Source: Ahrensia marina
GTDB lineage: Bacteria; Pseudomonadota; Alphaproteobacteria; Rhizobiales; Rhizobiaceae
Length of the DNA: 64,000 nt
Direction: 5' to 3'
Assembly: GCF_001293565.1 (NCBI RefSeq)
Contig: NZ_JXMU01000011.1
Coordinates: 62,001 to 126,000 of the forward strand
The notes beneath the pieces are model-generated. The model made no database searches, was not told the origin of the DNA, and saw only the letters and a list, made by a program, of their open reading frames with translations. The position numbers were made by a program, and so were the translations under genes. Below, piece by piece: positions 17,306 to 26,710 of this stretch (positions are counted from its first letter, which is position 1; each line of letters opens with the position of its first letter).

Positions 17306-18391
17306 TTATTCTTCCGGCGTATGCGGATCGGCCAATGCCGCCTTGGGGCGACTAACCGGTACAGATTTAACAGATGTTTTCTCTGCCAAATGTTTATGGC
17401 CTTTATTTTCAAGAATATTGCGGAAGCTGATGTGCATACCGCCATCTTCATAGGCAAGGGGAGCGGGTGCCTGTTCAGCGTCAAAAGACCCTTCCATCGA
17501 TATTGCCGCTTCCATACCGAATGTTCTCTCACTTGCAATTGCAGATACGAGACTGTCATCAGCACAGGCTGCCAAAGGTGATTTTCCTTCATAGCTAAGT
17601 GCTGCTTCACCAAACATATAACGCCCCTCACAATAACCCACATAAGGCTGCTGGCGGGTTCTTTCGAAAATATCGTAGCCATATTTTAAGTCACGCCAGA
17701 ATGCGTAATTCTCATTGCCGCGGTGGCGGGCCATATTGGCTTTGGTCATTCGGAACGGATAAGCCTGAACCTGAAAGTTTTTCTGGCCGCGTCGTAAAGC
17801 GTCACGGACAACGGCGTATACTTCAGCGACTTGTTCATCCGTGATGGCAAAACAGCCCGCAGAAGAGCAGGCACCATGAACCATCATCGCATCTCCCGTA
17901 TATCCCAAAGCTCTTTCCAATCTGTTCGGATAGCCGAGATTAAACGATAAATAGTATGCAGAGTTCGGGTTCAGCAATGCGGTTGATACGTGATAAAATC
18001 CTTCCGGCGCTTGCCGGTCACCGCTTTTTTTCTTCGGTCCAAGTTTGCCGGACCACCGGCACATTGGATAGGTTTTGAGCAACGCATATTTGCCTGTCTT
18101 ATCAACCTTCCAAAGTTCAAGCTCGCTTTCCTGTTTAAAAATTCGGATGAGAACAGGACTGCCATTTGACATGGACTTCTTGTTCATCTGTGCAATCAGC
18201 TTGGAAGGAACTTTTATTTCGCCGCGAACAGGCACGTCCAGCACGCTGCTGACGCAGCCTGAAAGCAATATGCCTGTCATAGCGAGTCCAAAAGATTTAA
18301 AAGCGAGCTTCAAAATAAATTCCAAACAAATCAGGCGTATCAAATGCCGTCGTGATGTAGCAAAATTAGTACGCGTCAAACAACCTTTCAA
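17306..18391 (-). CDS. L,D-transpeptidase-family lipoprotein (YafK-like)
   Basis: Up to 361 residues. A lipobox LLSGC places the lipidated cysteine near C46, so the true start may be nearer than the ATG used here. A YkuD domain of the YafK type follows, with catalytic H172-G-A ... S-S-A-G-C180. In E. coli, YafK-group enzymes (DpaA) detach Braun lipoprotein from peptidoglycan rather than cross-link. The C-terminal 100 residues look disordered. It converges on the cytochrome gene across 60 bp. Confidence 0.82.
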   Translation of the reverse strand: MKGCLTRTNFATSRRHLIRLICLEFILKLAFKSFGLAMTGILLSGCVSSVLDVPVRGEIKVPSKLIAQMNKKSMSNGSPVLIRIFKQESELELWKVDKTGKYALLKTYPMCRWSGKLGPKKKSGDRQAPEGFYHVSTALLNPNSAYYLSFNLGYPNRLERALGYTGDAMMVHGACSSAGCFAITDEQVAEVYAVVRDALRRGQKNFQVQAYPFRMTKANMARHRGNENYAFWRDLKYGYDIFERTRQQPYVGYCEGRYMFGEAALSYEGKSPLAACADDSLVSAIASERTFGMEAAISMEGSFDAEQAPAPLAYEDGGMHISFRNILENKGHKHLAEKTSVKSVPVSRPKAALADPHTPEE

Positions 18392-18560
18392 TAATACAAT
18401 TTATTGTGAGTTATCACAATTTAAGAAATGTTTTATTAACGAGCTAAGCTATTTTAATGCCAACCTAATTTGATGCATTACTAATAATTGCGGCAATTTC
18501 ACGATAACCACGCGCTTTAGCGTGCACAAGCGGCAAAGACTAATAGGTTGACTGCTATAA

Positions 18561-19478
18561 CTATTTTAATTCTTTCACCGCAATTTGCGCCATTTTCATG
18601 ATCGCTTCACGGGAGTCTGCGACCGCTAGAAAGCGTGCGTTGTGGCAAAATTTAGCGCCTTTCACGCCGCACGCTTCTTCCAGCGCTGCATCTGATAGCC
18701 CTGCCCAAGACGCAGGAAGGTCGGCGCGCTGGTCAAATGTATCGTTTGACAATTTTATGCCGTTCAATGTCCATTCATTCCCGCGTGGATTAACAACGAA
18801 CATGATGTGATCGGCTTTGGTTTTTTCCAGTGCTGACAGGTGTGGCATGCCGGTTGGCAACTCCAGTATTGGTGAGTCACCAGTTTCAGCAATGGCTTTT
18901 AATACGATACTTTGCGCTCTGGCTTTTGCTTTGAGCGTATGGACGAAAGCTTCAACAAATTGGCGTGCGATAGGCAGGGCAGTAAAAAACGCACCGTCAT
19001 CGGCCGTTGGTGACGGATCATCAAAAACCGGTTTCAAGCTCGTTAAAAGCGCAGGTAATGTTAAATTGGACAGCGGCCCTGCCACTGACGGTTCGATTGC
19101 GCCATTGTCCAAAAGGTCAATTGGCAGAACGAATTTGGCATCGAATTTTTCGTGAATTTGCTCAATGTCATCAGCCGGCACATCCATGGCTTCAAGATAT
19201 GCGCGTCCATAGTGCTTCCATATCAAGCCGAACGAACTGAAGGGCTGTCCATCTTCGCGTTGCGGATTTGGCCGCTGGTGATGGTCAAAGATTTGGGCTT
19301 TGGCATCGTAATCTCCGCCAACATCAAAGATGATCTTGTCGGCAGATGGCGTAATCCATTGCTGTTCGCGGCTACGGATGAGTTCTGCTTGCGGGTAAAG
19401 CTGTGTAAGCACGACAGAAGATAATAATTCATCTGCATGAAAGCCACCGGAATGGGTGACAAGATGGGTGATAATCAT
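18561..19478 (-). CDS. MYG1/UPF0160 family DHH-type hydrolase
   Basis: 305 residues. It begins with the family's metal-binding THSGGFHADE motif and carries FDHHQ near residue 75, which identify MYG1, a DHH-like phosphoesterase shown to be an RNA exonuclease in eukaryotes. The bacterial role is unclear. ATG at 19478 is preferred over the longer frame from 19517 because GGAG lies six bases upstream and the motif then starts at residue 6. Confidence 0.88.
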   Translation of the reverse strand: MIITHLVTHSGGFHADELLSSVVLTQLYPQAELIRSREQQWITPSADKIIFDVGGDYDAKAQIFDHHQRPNPQREDGQPFSSFGLIWKHYGRAYLEAMDVPADDIEQIHEKFDAKFVLPIDLLDNGAIEPSVAGPLSNLTLPALLTSLKPVFDDPSPTADDGAFFTALPIARQFVEAFVHTLKAKARAQSIVLKAIAETGDSPILELPTGMPHLSALEKTKADHIMFVVNPRGNEWTLNGIKLSNDTFDQRADLPASWAGLSDAALEEACGVKGAKFCHNARFLAVADSREAIMKMAQIAVKELK

Positions 19479-19642
19479 AGGGGGCTCCAAAACACAGCTT
19501 TTCAATCCAACCGCCATTTAAGGTGAATGGCTAAATATTCGGGCCGTATTCACAGCCAATGGCGGCAAGATCAACCATTTTATTTGATTACATCGAAACG
19601 TCACGATACCCGATGACAATGTGCTTTTCGTTAAAGTGAGAC

Positions 19643-20151
19643 GTGTGCCTTTTGATTCCTGAGATTGAGACTGATCGGTTAATTCTTCGCGGCCCAAAAC
19701 CGGCAGATTTGCCGGTTTATGAAAGTTTTTTGCCGACGAAAAGGCATCGGCAGGGTATGGCGGACCACGTAATGCCGGTCAGGCTTGGCGGAATTTGGCG
19801 CTTGATATCGGCCACTGGGCACTGAGAGGTTATGGCCGCTGGGCTGTAATCGAAAAGCAATCGTGTGAAATGGTTGGAAGTTGCGGATTATGGTGGCCGG
19901 CGGGCTATCCGCGTTCGGAATTAACTTCGTGGATTATATCATCCGCCCGCAGGAAAGGTTACGCCAAAGAGGCGTCGATTGCCGCTATTCAATACGGATA
20001 TAATGATCTTGGCTGGTCAATCGTCGAAACCCATATAAAAGATGATAACCACGCTGCAAGGCATCTGGTTGAATCGCTTGGAGGTACTGTTATCGCCAGA
20101 GAAACCTTTCCTGACGGGTTGGAAAGAAATATCTGCAAACTACCTCAGTAA
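19643..20151 (+). pseudogene. GNAT N-acetyltransferase, frameshifted
   Basis: RimJ/RimL-type acetyltransferase split between two frames. The first frame encodes IETDRLILRGPKPADLPVYESF and then runs into unrelated sequence. The second gives ASAGYGGPRNAGQAWRNL and then GHWALRGYGRWAV and the acetyl-CoA-binding RRKGYAKEA. The two join if one T is added to the six-T run at 19726-19731, which would give ESFFADEKASAGYGG. This is a single-base loss, either a real inactivation, slippage in a homopolymer, or a sequence error. Confidence 0.82.
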
Positions 20152-20238
20152 AGTCGCGGCCAACCTCTCTTCTTTCGAGTGCTTTCCGCCGTCCGGCTGG
20201 AGCATGTCCAGCGCAGACAGTCATCAGGTGCTTACTGT

Positions 20239-22098
20239 TTACGGCCCGAACCATTTTATCGGTAGCATAGTAAATTGAGGCACCAGCGTAATGAGGACGA
20301 GAATGACCAGTTGTGCTGCAACGAAGGGCAAGATTGCCTTGAAGACAGCTGTTGAGTCGGTCCGTCCCACCCGTGCGGTTGTAAATACAAGCACACCAAG
20401 TGGCGGCGTGAGCGCACCAATCACCAGATTGATAACCATAACGACACCGAAGTGAAGCGGATCCACGCCGGCAGCGATAACCACCGGTACAAGGATTGGC
20501 ACAAGAATGACCAAGGCTGCAATCATCTCGATAAACAGGCCAACAAATAAAAGGAACAGGTTTATCAGCAATAACAATAATATAGGGTCTGAACTTAATG
20601 TTCCGAGCCACGCCGCTATCTTCTGAGGCGCTTGCTCGAACGTCAAAATCCAGGCGAAGGGAGAGGCCGCAGCGATAATAACGGCAACAGCAACCGTGTC
20701 TTCTGCAGCTTCACGCAGCGCTCCGATTAGATTGGCTGCGCTCAAAGCACGGTAGATAAAAGCACCGCAAAAAAGAGCGAATAAAAACGCCATTGCACCG
20801 GCTTCTGTTGCGGTAAAAATTCCGAAGCGCACGCCGCCAACGATCAGTACCGGAAGAAGGAGCGCAGGCACTGCGAGGCCGAAGGCACGCCAGCGCTCTG
20901 CACCAGTTGAGCGTATTTGTTCACCGCCATAGCCCTTTATTGTGGAGACGATGTAAACGACGATCGACAATGCCAAAGCAACCATCAAGCCGGGTACAAT
21001 GGTTCCGACAAAGATTGCGCCAACTGAGACCGAGGCGAGGGCGGCATAAATGATCAGCCCCAAACCTGGCGGAATCATATTGGCCAGCGTCGATGCCGCC
21101 GCAGTCAACGCGCAACTGAACGGGCGGTCATAGCCATGCTTTTCCATTTGGGGGACCAGCAATTTGGCGGTTGCCGATGCGTCGGCTGTTGACGAACCGG
21201 AAACGCCGGCAAGCATGACATTGGTTGCAACGTTAGCCTGTGCGAGTCCGCCTTTGAAATGTCCCACCATATGCGATGCAAGATCAACAATACGCACGGT
21301 AATACCGCCTGCATTCATGACTGCTGCGGCCATGATAAAGAATGGAATTGCCAGCAGCGTAAAGGAATTAAGTGACCCGGACATGTTCTGCGTGATGATC
21401 ACAAGCATGGATGCGGGCTGCGTTGACATCGCCGCAAAAGAACCAAGTACCAACGCAAACATTATCGGTATCTCAAGGAAGATGAGGGCCAGACCAACAA
21501 TCATCAAAATAGAGGAGATGCTCAAGCTTCCCCACACATTGCTTCCTGTATGGCGTAAAACATAATAAAATCCGATGCCGGCCAGCAATGTTGCCAAACC
21601 TGACCACCATGATGAATCTTTTATCGGCCGTGATAAAAACACCAGCCCCATCAGGCTGCCGATTGGCACGGCCATAAACATGTATTTTAGCGGGATTTGT
21701 AACGCCGGTGTGACCTGCATTGAACGTTGTGCAAAGTCGATACCGTGTACAACCATCATGTAACAAGCAGTCGCAATAAAAATACGCAATAAAACAGCCT
21801 GAATGGCCTGAATTTTTTGCGGCAGCATTTTGACAAACAGTGAAATAGCGATATGCCGGTCGCGGTGTACTAAAACCGCCATGCCAAGAAAGATCGACCA
21901 GATGAACAGAAACTGCGCCAGCTCTTCAGGCCAGGGCAGGGAAGCGTTCAGCACATAGCGACAAAAGACCTGCAAAATGGCAATACATGTTGCCAGCAAT
22001 ATTGCCATAACCGAAAGCGCTTCCAGAATGCGGTCCAACCAAGTCAATCCAATAGACGCTATGGATTGCTTTACCGGTGCGCTGAATGTTTCCGTCAT
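20239..22098 (-). CDS. dctQM: TRAP transporter permease, fused DctQ-DctM
   Basis: 619-residue inner-membrane protein combining the small DctQ subunit (four helices, about residues 1-170) with the large DctM subunit (about 190-619, many helices, with the GVSGSSTADASAT and LTPPLG signatures). It imports an organic anion using a sodium gradient, together with the DctP protein encoded upstream. Fusions of this type are common. A strong hairpin lies between dctP and this gene and probably reduces its expression. Substrate unknown. Confidence 0.92.
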   Translation of the reverse strand: MTETFSAPVKQSIASIGLTWLDRILEALSVMAILLATCIAILQVFCRYVLNASLPWPEELAQFLFIWSIFLGMAVLVHRDRHIAISLFVKMLPQKIQAIQAVLLRIFIATACYMMVVHGIDFAQRSMQVTPALQIPLKYMFMAVPIGSLMGLVFLSRPIKDSSWWSGLATLLAGIGFYYVLRHTGSNVWGSLSISSILMIVGLALIFLEIPIMFALVLGSFAAMSTQPASMLVIITQNMSGSLNSFTLLAIPFFIMAAAVMNAGGITVRIVDLASHMVGHFKGGLAQANVATNVMLAGVSGSSTADASATAKLLVPQMEKHGYDRPFSCALTAAASTLANMIPPGLGLIIYAALASVSVGAIFVGTIVPGLMVALALSIVVYIVSTIKGYGGEQIRSTGAERWRAFGLAVPALLLPVLIVGGVRFGIFTATEAGAMAFLFALFCGAFIYRALSAANLIGALREAAEDTVAVAVIIAAASPFAWILTFEQAPQKIAAWLGTLSSDPILLLLLINLFLLFVGLFIEMIAALVILVPILVPVVIAAGVDPLHFGVVMVINLVIGALTPPLGVLVFTTARVGRTDSTAVFKAILPFVAAQLVILVLITLVPQFTMLPIKWFGP

Positions 22099-22122
22099 CT
22101 AATTCCCCATATTCAAAGTCGT

Positions 22123-22152
22123 AAAAAGCCCGCCCGACTGAGTAGGGCGGGC
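22123..22152 (-). terminator. Intercistronic hairpin between dctP and dctQM
   Basis: Read on the minus strand, GCCCGCCC and GGGCGGGC form a perfect 8-bp stem around a nine-base loop, followed by TTTTT. It has the form of an intrinsic terminator but sits inside the transporter operon, so it probably attenuates permease expression and stabilises the 3' end of the binding-protein message. Confidence 0.8.
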
Positions 22153-22164
22153 AAGTTGGGAGGA

Positions 22165-23199
22165 TTAGCCTAATGCACGAATTTTCGCGATCATTTCAGC
22201 TGTTTCAGGGCTTGCTTCGCCCATTTTCTCGAACAGGAATTCAGTTTTCTCTTCCCATTTTGCACGTTCTTCAGCCGGGAAAGGTTGAACGGTACAGCCA
22301 ACGGCCTTGAGATCTTCAAGCGCCTGGTCTGCGCCCGCACGGTTGATTGTGCGCTGCTCAGCGAACACTTCTTTGGCTGATGTACGGCACAATTCCTGCA
22401 AGTCAGCAGGCAGTGAATCAAGCCATGCAGCGTTCATACGGATCGCCTTTGGCAGGAACCAATGGTAAGTTGGCGTAATATTTGTAGCCTGCTCATGCCA
22501 TTTAAATCCGAGTACTGAGAAGTAATCAGAGTCCAAACCGTCAATAATACCGGTTGAGAGCGCTGAGTATTGTTCCGAATATGGCAGCGGTGTCGGATTG
22601 GCGCCCAGTGCTTTCCAGAATTCGACCCAGATGTTCACTTCAGGCACACGAAGCTTTACGCCCTGAAGGCTTGCAAGATCCGTAACCGGTTCTTTTGTCA
22701 AAAGGTGTCTGAAGCCAACTTCGCCATAAGCGATGAACTCGACGCCTGTTTTCTCCCGTGCAATCTTGCTGATTTCGTCACCGATATCGCCTTGCAGAAC
22801 AGCATCAACATGCGCTTCATTTTTATAAATGAAGCCTGGCGCACCAGCGGTTGCGGCAATCTCAGGCGCAATGGCTTCTTCACTGTCAGGACCGGCGGCT
22901 GTGACCTGAACGGTGCCGATGCGGCTCATTTCCAGCAATTGTGCCAAGCCACCAAGCTGGCTGGCAGGGAAATGCTGCGCATCAATGCGGCCTTCACTGC
23001 GCTCGTTGAGAATTTTTGCCCATTTATCAAAGGCATTTGTAAAAGGCGAACCAATCGCTTCTGAGTGAGCGATTTTACAAACGAATTTTTCTTGGCTGTA
23101 TGCGCTTTTTATCAGCGCAGGCATAGCCAGTGCTGCAACACCGCCACCGATTAATTGACGCCGATTTATTGAGAAACTTTTGCGCAGTTTATCCTTCAT
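22165..23199 (-). CDS. dctP: TRAP transporter substrate-binding protein DctP
   Basis: 344 residues. The N-terminus has a Tat-like signal (NRRQLIGGGVAAL) with cleavage near SAYSQ, then a DctP-fold domain with the family's LRVPEVNIWVEFWKALG carboxylate-binding region. It binds the ligand in the periplasm and delivers it to the DctQM permease. The ATG at 23199 has GGGAGG eight bases upstream, so the longer frame from 23304 is rejected. Divergent from a GntR gene over a short intergenic region containing a perfect palindrome. Confidence 0.92.
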   Translation of the reverse strand: MKDKLRKSFSINRRQLIGGGVAALAMPALIKSAYSQEKFVCKIAHSEAIGSPFTNAFDKWAKILNERSEGRIDAQHFPASQLGGLAQLLEMSRIGTVQVTAAGPDSEEAIAPEIAATAGAPGFIYKNEAHVDAVLQGDIGDEISKIAREKTGVEFIAYGEVGFRHLLTKEPVTDLASLQGVKLRVPEVNIWVEFWKALGANPTPLPYSEQYSALSTGIIDGLDSDYFSVLGFKWHEQATNITPTYHWFLPKAIRMNAAWLDSLPADLQELCRTSAKEVFAEQRTINRAGADQALEDLKAVGCTVQPFPAEERAKWEEKTEFLFEKMGEASPETAEMIAKIRALG

Positions 23200-23265
23200 G
23201 ATATTACCCTCCCTTGAGTGTTTAAACAGTTTGGCAAAGTTTTCCCTCGTGGAATTCACGTCTTC

Positions 23266-23281
23266 ACCATACCGGTATGGT
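23266..23281. promoter_or_regulatory. Perfect 16-bp palindrome, probable GntR operator
   Basis: ACCATACCGGTATGGT is a perfect palindrome centred between the divergent dctP and GntR genes, about 67 bp before dctP and 43 bp before the regulator. FCD-type GntR proteins bind short palindromes of this kind. It is the likely operator for autoregulation and transporter control. Confidence 0.72.
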
Positions 23282-23323
23282 AGTGTATAGTACGTAAAAC
23301 GCAAAATGCAAAATGGAATTTAA

Positions 23324-24046
23324 ATGATAAATCCACTACGGCTTGATCAACCCATAGCACCGCAACTGTTTTCCGAGCTGCGGCTGGCTATAATTGAAAT
23401 GCATCTCAAGCCGGGTGAGGCGTTGTCGGAAAAGGAAATTTCGCTGAAATATGGTGTTAGCCGTCAGCCGGTTCGCGAGGCATTTATCAAGCTGTCAGAA
23501 GCTGGTTTGGTGGAAATACGGCCAAGCCGCGGGACATATGTCAGTAAAATTTCAGTGCGCAGGGTTGCAGATGCGCGGCTCGTGCGTGAGGCAGTTGAAT
23601 GTTCATTGGTACGTAATGCGGCACGTCTTGCTAAAGCCAAAGATTTTGAGCTGTTGGACAAATTGCTCGACGAACAGGCTCAAGCTTTTGCCGAGGATAA
23701 TTTTGTCCGGTTTAATCGCAGTGATAACTTTTTCCATCGTGCGATCGCTAATATTGTACAGTGCGATTACGCGCTTAAAACCGTTGAAGGCGCACGCAAT
23801 GAGATTGACCGGGTCCGGTTCTTGAGCCTGGGCATAGCGACACCGATGAAACGATTGATCGAGCAACATAAGAATATTGTATCTGCCATACGTACAGGAA
23901 AAGCAGATATGGCTGATGAAGCTATGCGTGAACATTTGCGGGAAATTCTGCTGGCATTACCGCAATTGGCTGAAGCCAATCCGGATATATTTGAAGATAG
24001 ATCGCTACCGGAACACACAATCTATATTATCAATGAGATGTCTTAA
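23324..24046 (+). CDS. GntR-family regulator with FCD ligand domain
   Basis: 240 residues: an N-terminal winged helix (about 12-76; SRQPVREAFIKLSEAGLV recognition region) and an all-helical FCD domain with the metal-ligand histidines expected in FNRSDNFFHRAI and in REHLREI. It probably represses the divergent TRAP operon until its substrate or a metabolite binds. Confidence 0.9.
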   Translation: MINPLRLDQPIAPQLFSELRLAIIEMHLKPGEALSEKEISLKYGVSRQPVREAFIKLSEAGLVEIRPSRGTYVSKISVRRVADARLVREAVECSLVRNAARLAKAKDFELLDKLLDEQAQAFAEDNFVRFNRSDNFFHRAIANIVQCDYALKTVEGARNEIDRVRFLSLGIATPMKRLIEQHKNIVSAIRTGKADMADEAMREHLREILLALPQLAEANPDIFEDRSLPEHTIYIINEMS

Positions 24047-24259
24047 ACGAAGGGCTGTTACTCGAATTCCAAACCTGCACCGGTTATTAGTGACATAAAA
24101 TAGTTCCATAATCTATCTTATGCGACAATTGGATGTTGCGCCTCAATCCCGTTCACTTGTTGGGAATGCCCGAGATCTGAGCCAATGAAGTTAAGTGATT
24201 TGGTAGATTTCAAGCGATGAGAAAGCATTGAAATCTACCAAACATATTTCGGATGAACT

Positions 24260-24550
24260 TCAGTTGTTGTCTGTTAGGAAATCCAACTGGGAAATCGTCC
24301 GCTTTACATCAACGGTATGAATTTCAGCAGACACAATTCCTTGCTCGACAAACGGGTCAGCATTTACGCGCTCTTTGATAGCAGCTTCGTTCTCGTTGCT
24401 TGCAAGGATAAAACCTCCACCGGATTTTAGTGATCCAACAAGTTTGAATACGTCTTCAGCAAAGCCTTTTGCGATCCATGAATTGTGCCCTTCCATGAAA
24501 TCTGGCGCCGCAGCTTTGTTCTCGGCAAATTTTAGCAGGATTACGTGCAT
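24260..24550 (-). CDS. YciI-like protein
   Basis: 96-residue dimeric alpha-beta barrel protein of the YciI family (HVILLKFAENKAAAPDFMEGHNSWI, then DPFVEQGIVSAEI near the C-terminus). Histidine H22 and the aspartate of DPF are the usual active-site positions. Function is unknown for most members. It is divergent from an HxlR regulator, which may control it. Confidence 0.8.
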   Translation of the reverse strand: MHVILLKFAENKAAAPDFMEGHNSWIAKGFAEDVFKLVGSLKSGGGFILASNENEAAIKERVNADPFVEQGIVSAEIHTVDVKRTISQLDFLTDNN

Positions 24551-24662
24551 AGGTAGTCTCTTTCATGCTGTACAAATTTGAAGCACAGTTTCACCTTTAC
24601 ATTGATTTGCAAAGTAGGCAGTCTTTTCTTACTTAGTATCTATTTCATACTAATGAGGTATT

Positions 24663-24977
24663 ATGTCTGAAAATGAAGATATTTGTCCGGCTCCGATCAT
24701 TTTCACGATGATTGGCGGCAAGTGGAAACTTTCAATTTTGAAAGCATTGATTTTCAAGGGTACCATGCGCTTTGGCGCGCTTCGTCGGGAGATTGATGGA
24801 ATAACGCAGACTATGCTTACCCAGCAATTGAGAGCCCTAGAAGCAGATGGTTTGGTAGAACGTCAGATATTTCCGGAAGTCCCTCCCCGTGTAGAATATA
24901 GCGTGACCGACGATGGTAAAGCATTAAAGCCGGTGTTTGAAGCAATGCACAAATGGTGGCTTGAGCAGAAGCGATAA
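24663..24977 (+). CDS. HxlR-family winged-helix regulator
   Basis: 104 residues with the single HxlR domain: C-P at the N-terminus (DICPAPI), then GGKWKLSILKAL, LRREIDGITQTMLTQQL recognition helix and RVEYSVTDDGKALKPV wing. Cysteine C8 is the position that senses thiol stress in several members. Divergent from the YciI-like gene across about 110 bp. Confidence 0.87.
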   Translation: MSENEDICPAPIIFTMIGGKWKLSILKALIFKGTMRFGALRREIDGITQTMLTQQLRALEADGLVERQIFPEVPPRVEYSVTDDGKALKPVFEAMHKWWLEQKR

Positions 24978-25008
24978 ATTCGTTTATTCCATGTAAGTAA
25001 TTGATTAT

Positions 25009-25108
25009 CTATGCTTTTAGTATTAAGCTTAATGCAATCGCCCACATTATGCAGCCGACAAAAACATCCAGAATTTGCCACGCACGTGCATTTGCGAAAT
25101 ATGGTGCA
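25009..25108 (-). pseudogene. Remnant of a second LysE exporter gene (C-terminal 32 codons)
   Basis: On the minus strand this encodes APYFANARAWQILDVFVG, then CIMWAIALSL and a stop. The intact LysE gene ends almost identically (27005 onward). The stretch 25022-25108 matches 27022-27108 at about 90 percent, with most differences at third codon positions. Nothing of the rest of the gene remains upstream, so this is the tail of a deleted paralogue. The small plus-strand frames here are shadows. Confidence 0.75.
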
Positions 25109-25158
25109 TCGGGTCTTGTTTCACAAAAGCGGGGCAATACATCTGTTGGTGCTTGTCT

Positions 25159-26334
25159 TCACCGCAGTACTGCCGGCAATTTTCTCATGCCAGAGGGGGT
25201 TCTTCCTGTTTCGCGCTTGAATGCTTTGTAGAACGCTGAGCGCGAGTTAAAGCCCACGTCGTATGCTATAACCAGTATTGTCTCATCTGTCTCGTTGAGC
25301 TGCTTGATCGCATCTTTAATTCTCCAACCATTCACCAGATCGAAAAAGTTTTTATTCAATTGTGTATTCAGAGCCTGAGACACATAATGAGATGTAACCC
25401 CGATGTGCTTTGCCAAATCCCAAAGCGATAAGTTCGGGTCGCGATAAAGGCTGTCCTTGGCCATCGCTGCTTCAATCTTGCGCGCGATGTGCTCAAGGCG
25501 ATCATCATCAAGTGCAGATTTCTCATATTTTCGCGACGGTGTATCACCAGGCTCTGGCAGAACGGCAACGGGTTGACGTGTCATTCCTGGACGCTGCCGT
25601 AATCCCCAAATGCCGATGGCCCAGAAAACACCTAGCAAGGCCGCCCCGTTCAGTGTCGGCAACCAATTATTATAGGTCTCTTCATTAAAGATGCCCGACA
25701 CAACCGATGCGGTGAAAGCAATGCTTACGCAGAGATAAAATGCAATGCAGATCAAGATCACCCATATCCACGTCAGCTCCCGGTTTTCCGTACTGGCAAA
25801 CACATCCTTGAGACGCTTACGGTATGTCATGAGGCGGCGGATTGTCAGATAGACATAGACTGCAATCATTGCTTTGAATACGAAGTCTGCCAGAAGAACC
25901 ATCAACGCAATAAGGGTAAATCCCAACAAGCGCGGGTCGTCATCGTTCATCTCGGATTCGGCAAACCCGGCGGGAAGAAAAAGTAGAGACCAAAACGATA
26001 CCAAAACAAAGATCATCGGGATCAGGTGGTAGCTTAATTTCGGGATATTTTCCGTTGGCCCTTCTGTCGTGAGCGCACGGACATATGCCCAAAACAGGAA
26101 CGGAATAGTGCTTTCCAAGCCGCCGACAAGAACGCTTATATGGAAAAGAACGCCAACGCTATCAGGGTCATATGTTTCCGTCAGTGCGGCGACGCCTGTA
26201 GAGACGCCTTGAAACAGAAACAGCAAGGCAAGAGGCAAATATACGCCGATGTCCTGTCTTCTGAGCAGCAAAAGATGCGCGCAGAACAAACAAATAGCTG
26301 TTATGAATATGCTGATGGATATGTCCGAAGTCAT
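25159..26334 (-). CDS. AraC-family regulator with N-terminal membrane domain
   Basis: 391 residues. About seven hydrophobic segments occupy residues 5-240, and a double helix-turn-helix AraC domain lies at the C-terminus (about 285-385; FDLVNGWRIKDA and IAYDVGFNSRSAFYKAFKRETG signatures). Such membrane-bound AraC proteins couple an external signal to transcription; the target is unknown. The fragment of an old LysE gene lies just downstream. Confidence 0.88.
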   Translation of the reverse strand: MTSDISISIFITAICLFCAHLLLLRRQDIGVYLPLALLFLFQGVSTGVAALTETYDPDSVGVLFHISVLVGGLESTIPFLFWAYVRALTTEGPTENIPKLSYHLIPMIFVLVSFWSLLFLPAGFAESEMNDDDPRLLGFTLIALMVLLADFVFKAMIAVYVYLTIRRLMTYRKRLKDVFASTENRELTWIWVILICIAFYLCVSIAFTASVVSGIFNEETYNNWLPTLNGAALLGVFWAIGIWGLRQRPGMTRQPVAVLPEPGDTPSRKYEKSALDDDRLEHIARKIEAAMAKDSLYRDPNLSLWDLAKHIGVTSHYVSQALNTQLNKNFFDLVNGWRIKDAIKQLNETDETILVIAYDVGFNSRSAFYKAFKRETGRTPSGMRKLPAVLR

Positions 26335-26512
26335 TTGATTTTCGTTTAACTTTCTTCGTTCAATAGAGTGATATGCCGCACGCTTCAGCGTATTGCAATT
26401 TGCAGCGCGGATTTGGGCAGCGCAGACTGTCGACGCAGCTGCCCAAGCTGTGATTTGGTTGATTTATTTCTTTAGCGTGCGCATACCAGTTCTGCAGGTA
26501 GCCGCCACCTCG

Positions 26513-26710
26513 TTAAAAGCCTGCAGCCGTTGTTGCCAAGAGCTGGCCTTCTGCGGCAACCCTCTCCTGAACCGCCCTGCACGCCTCCAGGTTTCCTTTT
26601 ATACATGCGGCATCAAGCTGAGTGCGTGCCGAGCGTTCTGCGGTGGTCTCGCAAGCGGTAAGGCCGAGTACGGCGATGCCGATAACGGCGAAGATCTTTG
26701 TTCTTTTCAT
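26513..26710 (-). CDS. Small lipoprotein
   Basis: 65 residues with a lipoprotein signal ending in LTAC (C20), then a short mature part containing a second cysteine pair (AACIKGNLEACRAV). No family recognised. It is similar in size and layout to the EexN or entericidin-like small lipoproteins, without clear sequence identity. Confidence 0.6.
   Translation of the reverse strand: MKRTKIFAVIGIAVLGLTACETTAERSARTQLDAACIKGNLEACRAVQERVAAEGQLLATTAAGF

Noticed and set aside
25001-25231. Plus-strand frames across the LysE remnant
   Set aside because: They are antisense to the degenerate lysE tail and have no independent support.
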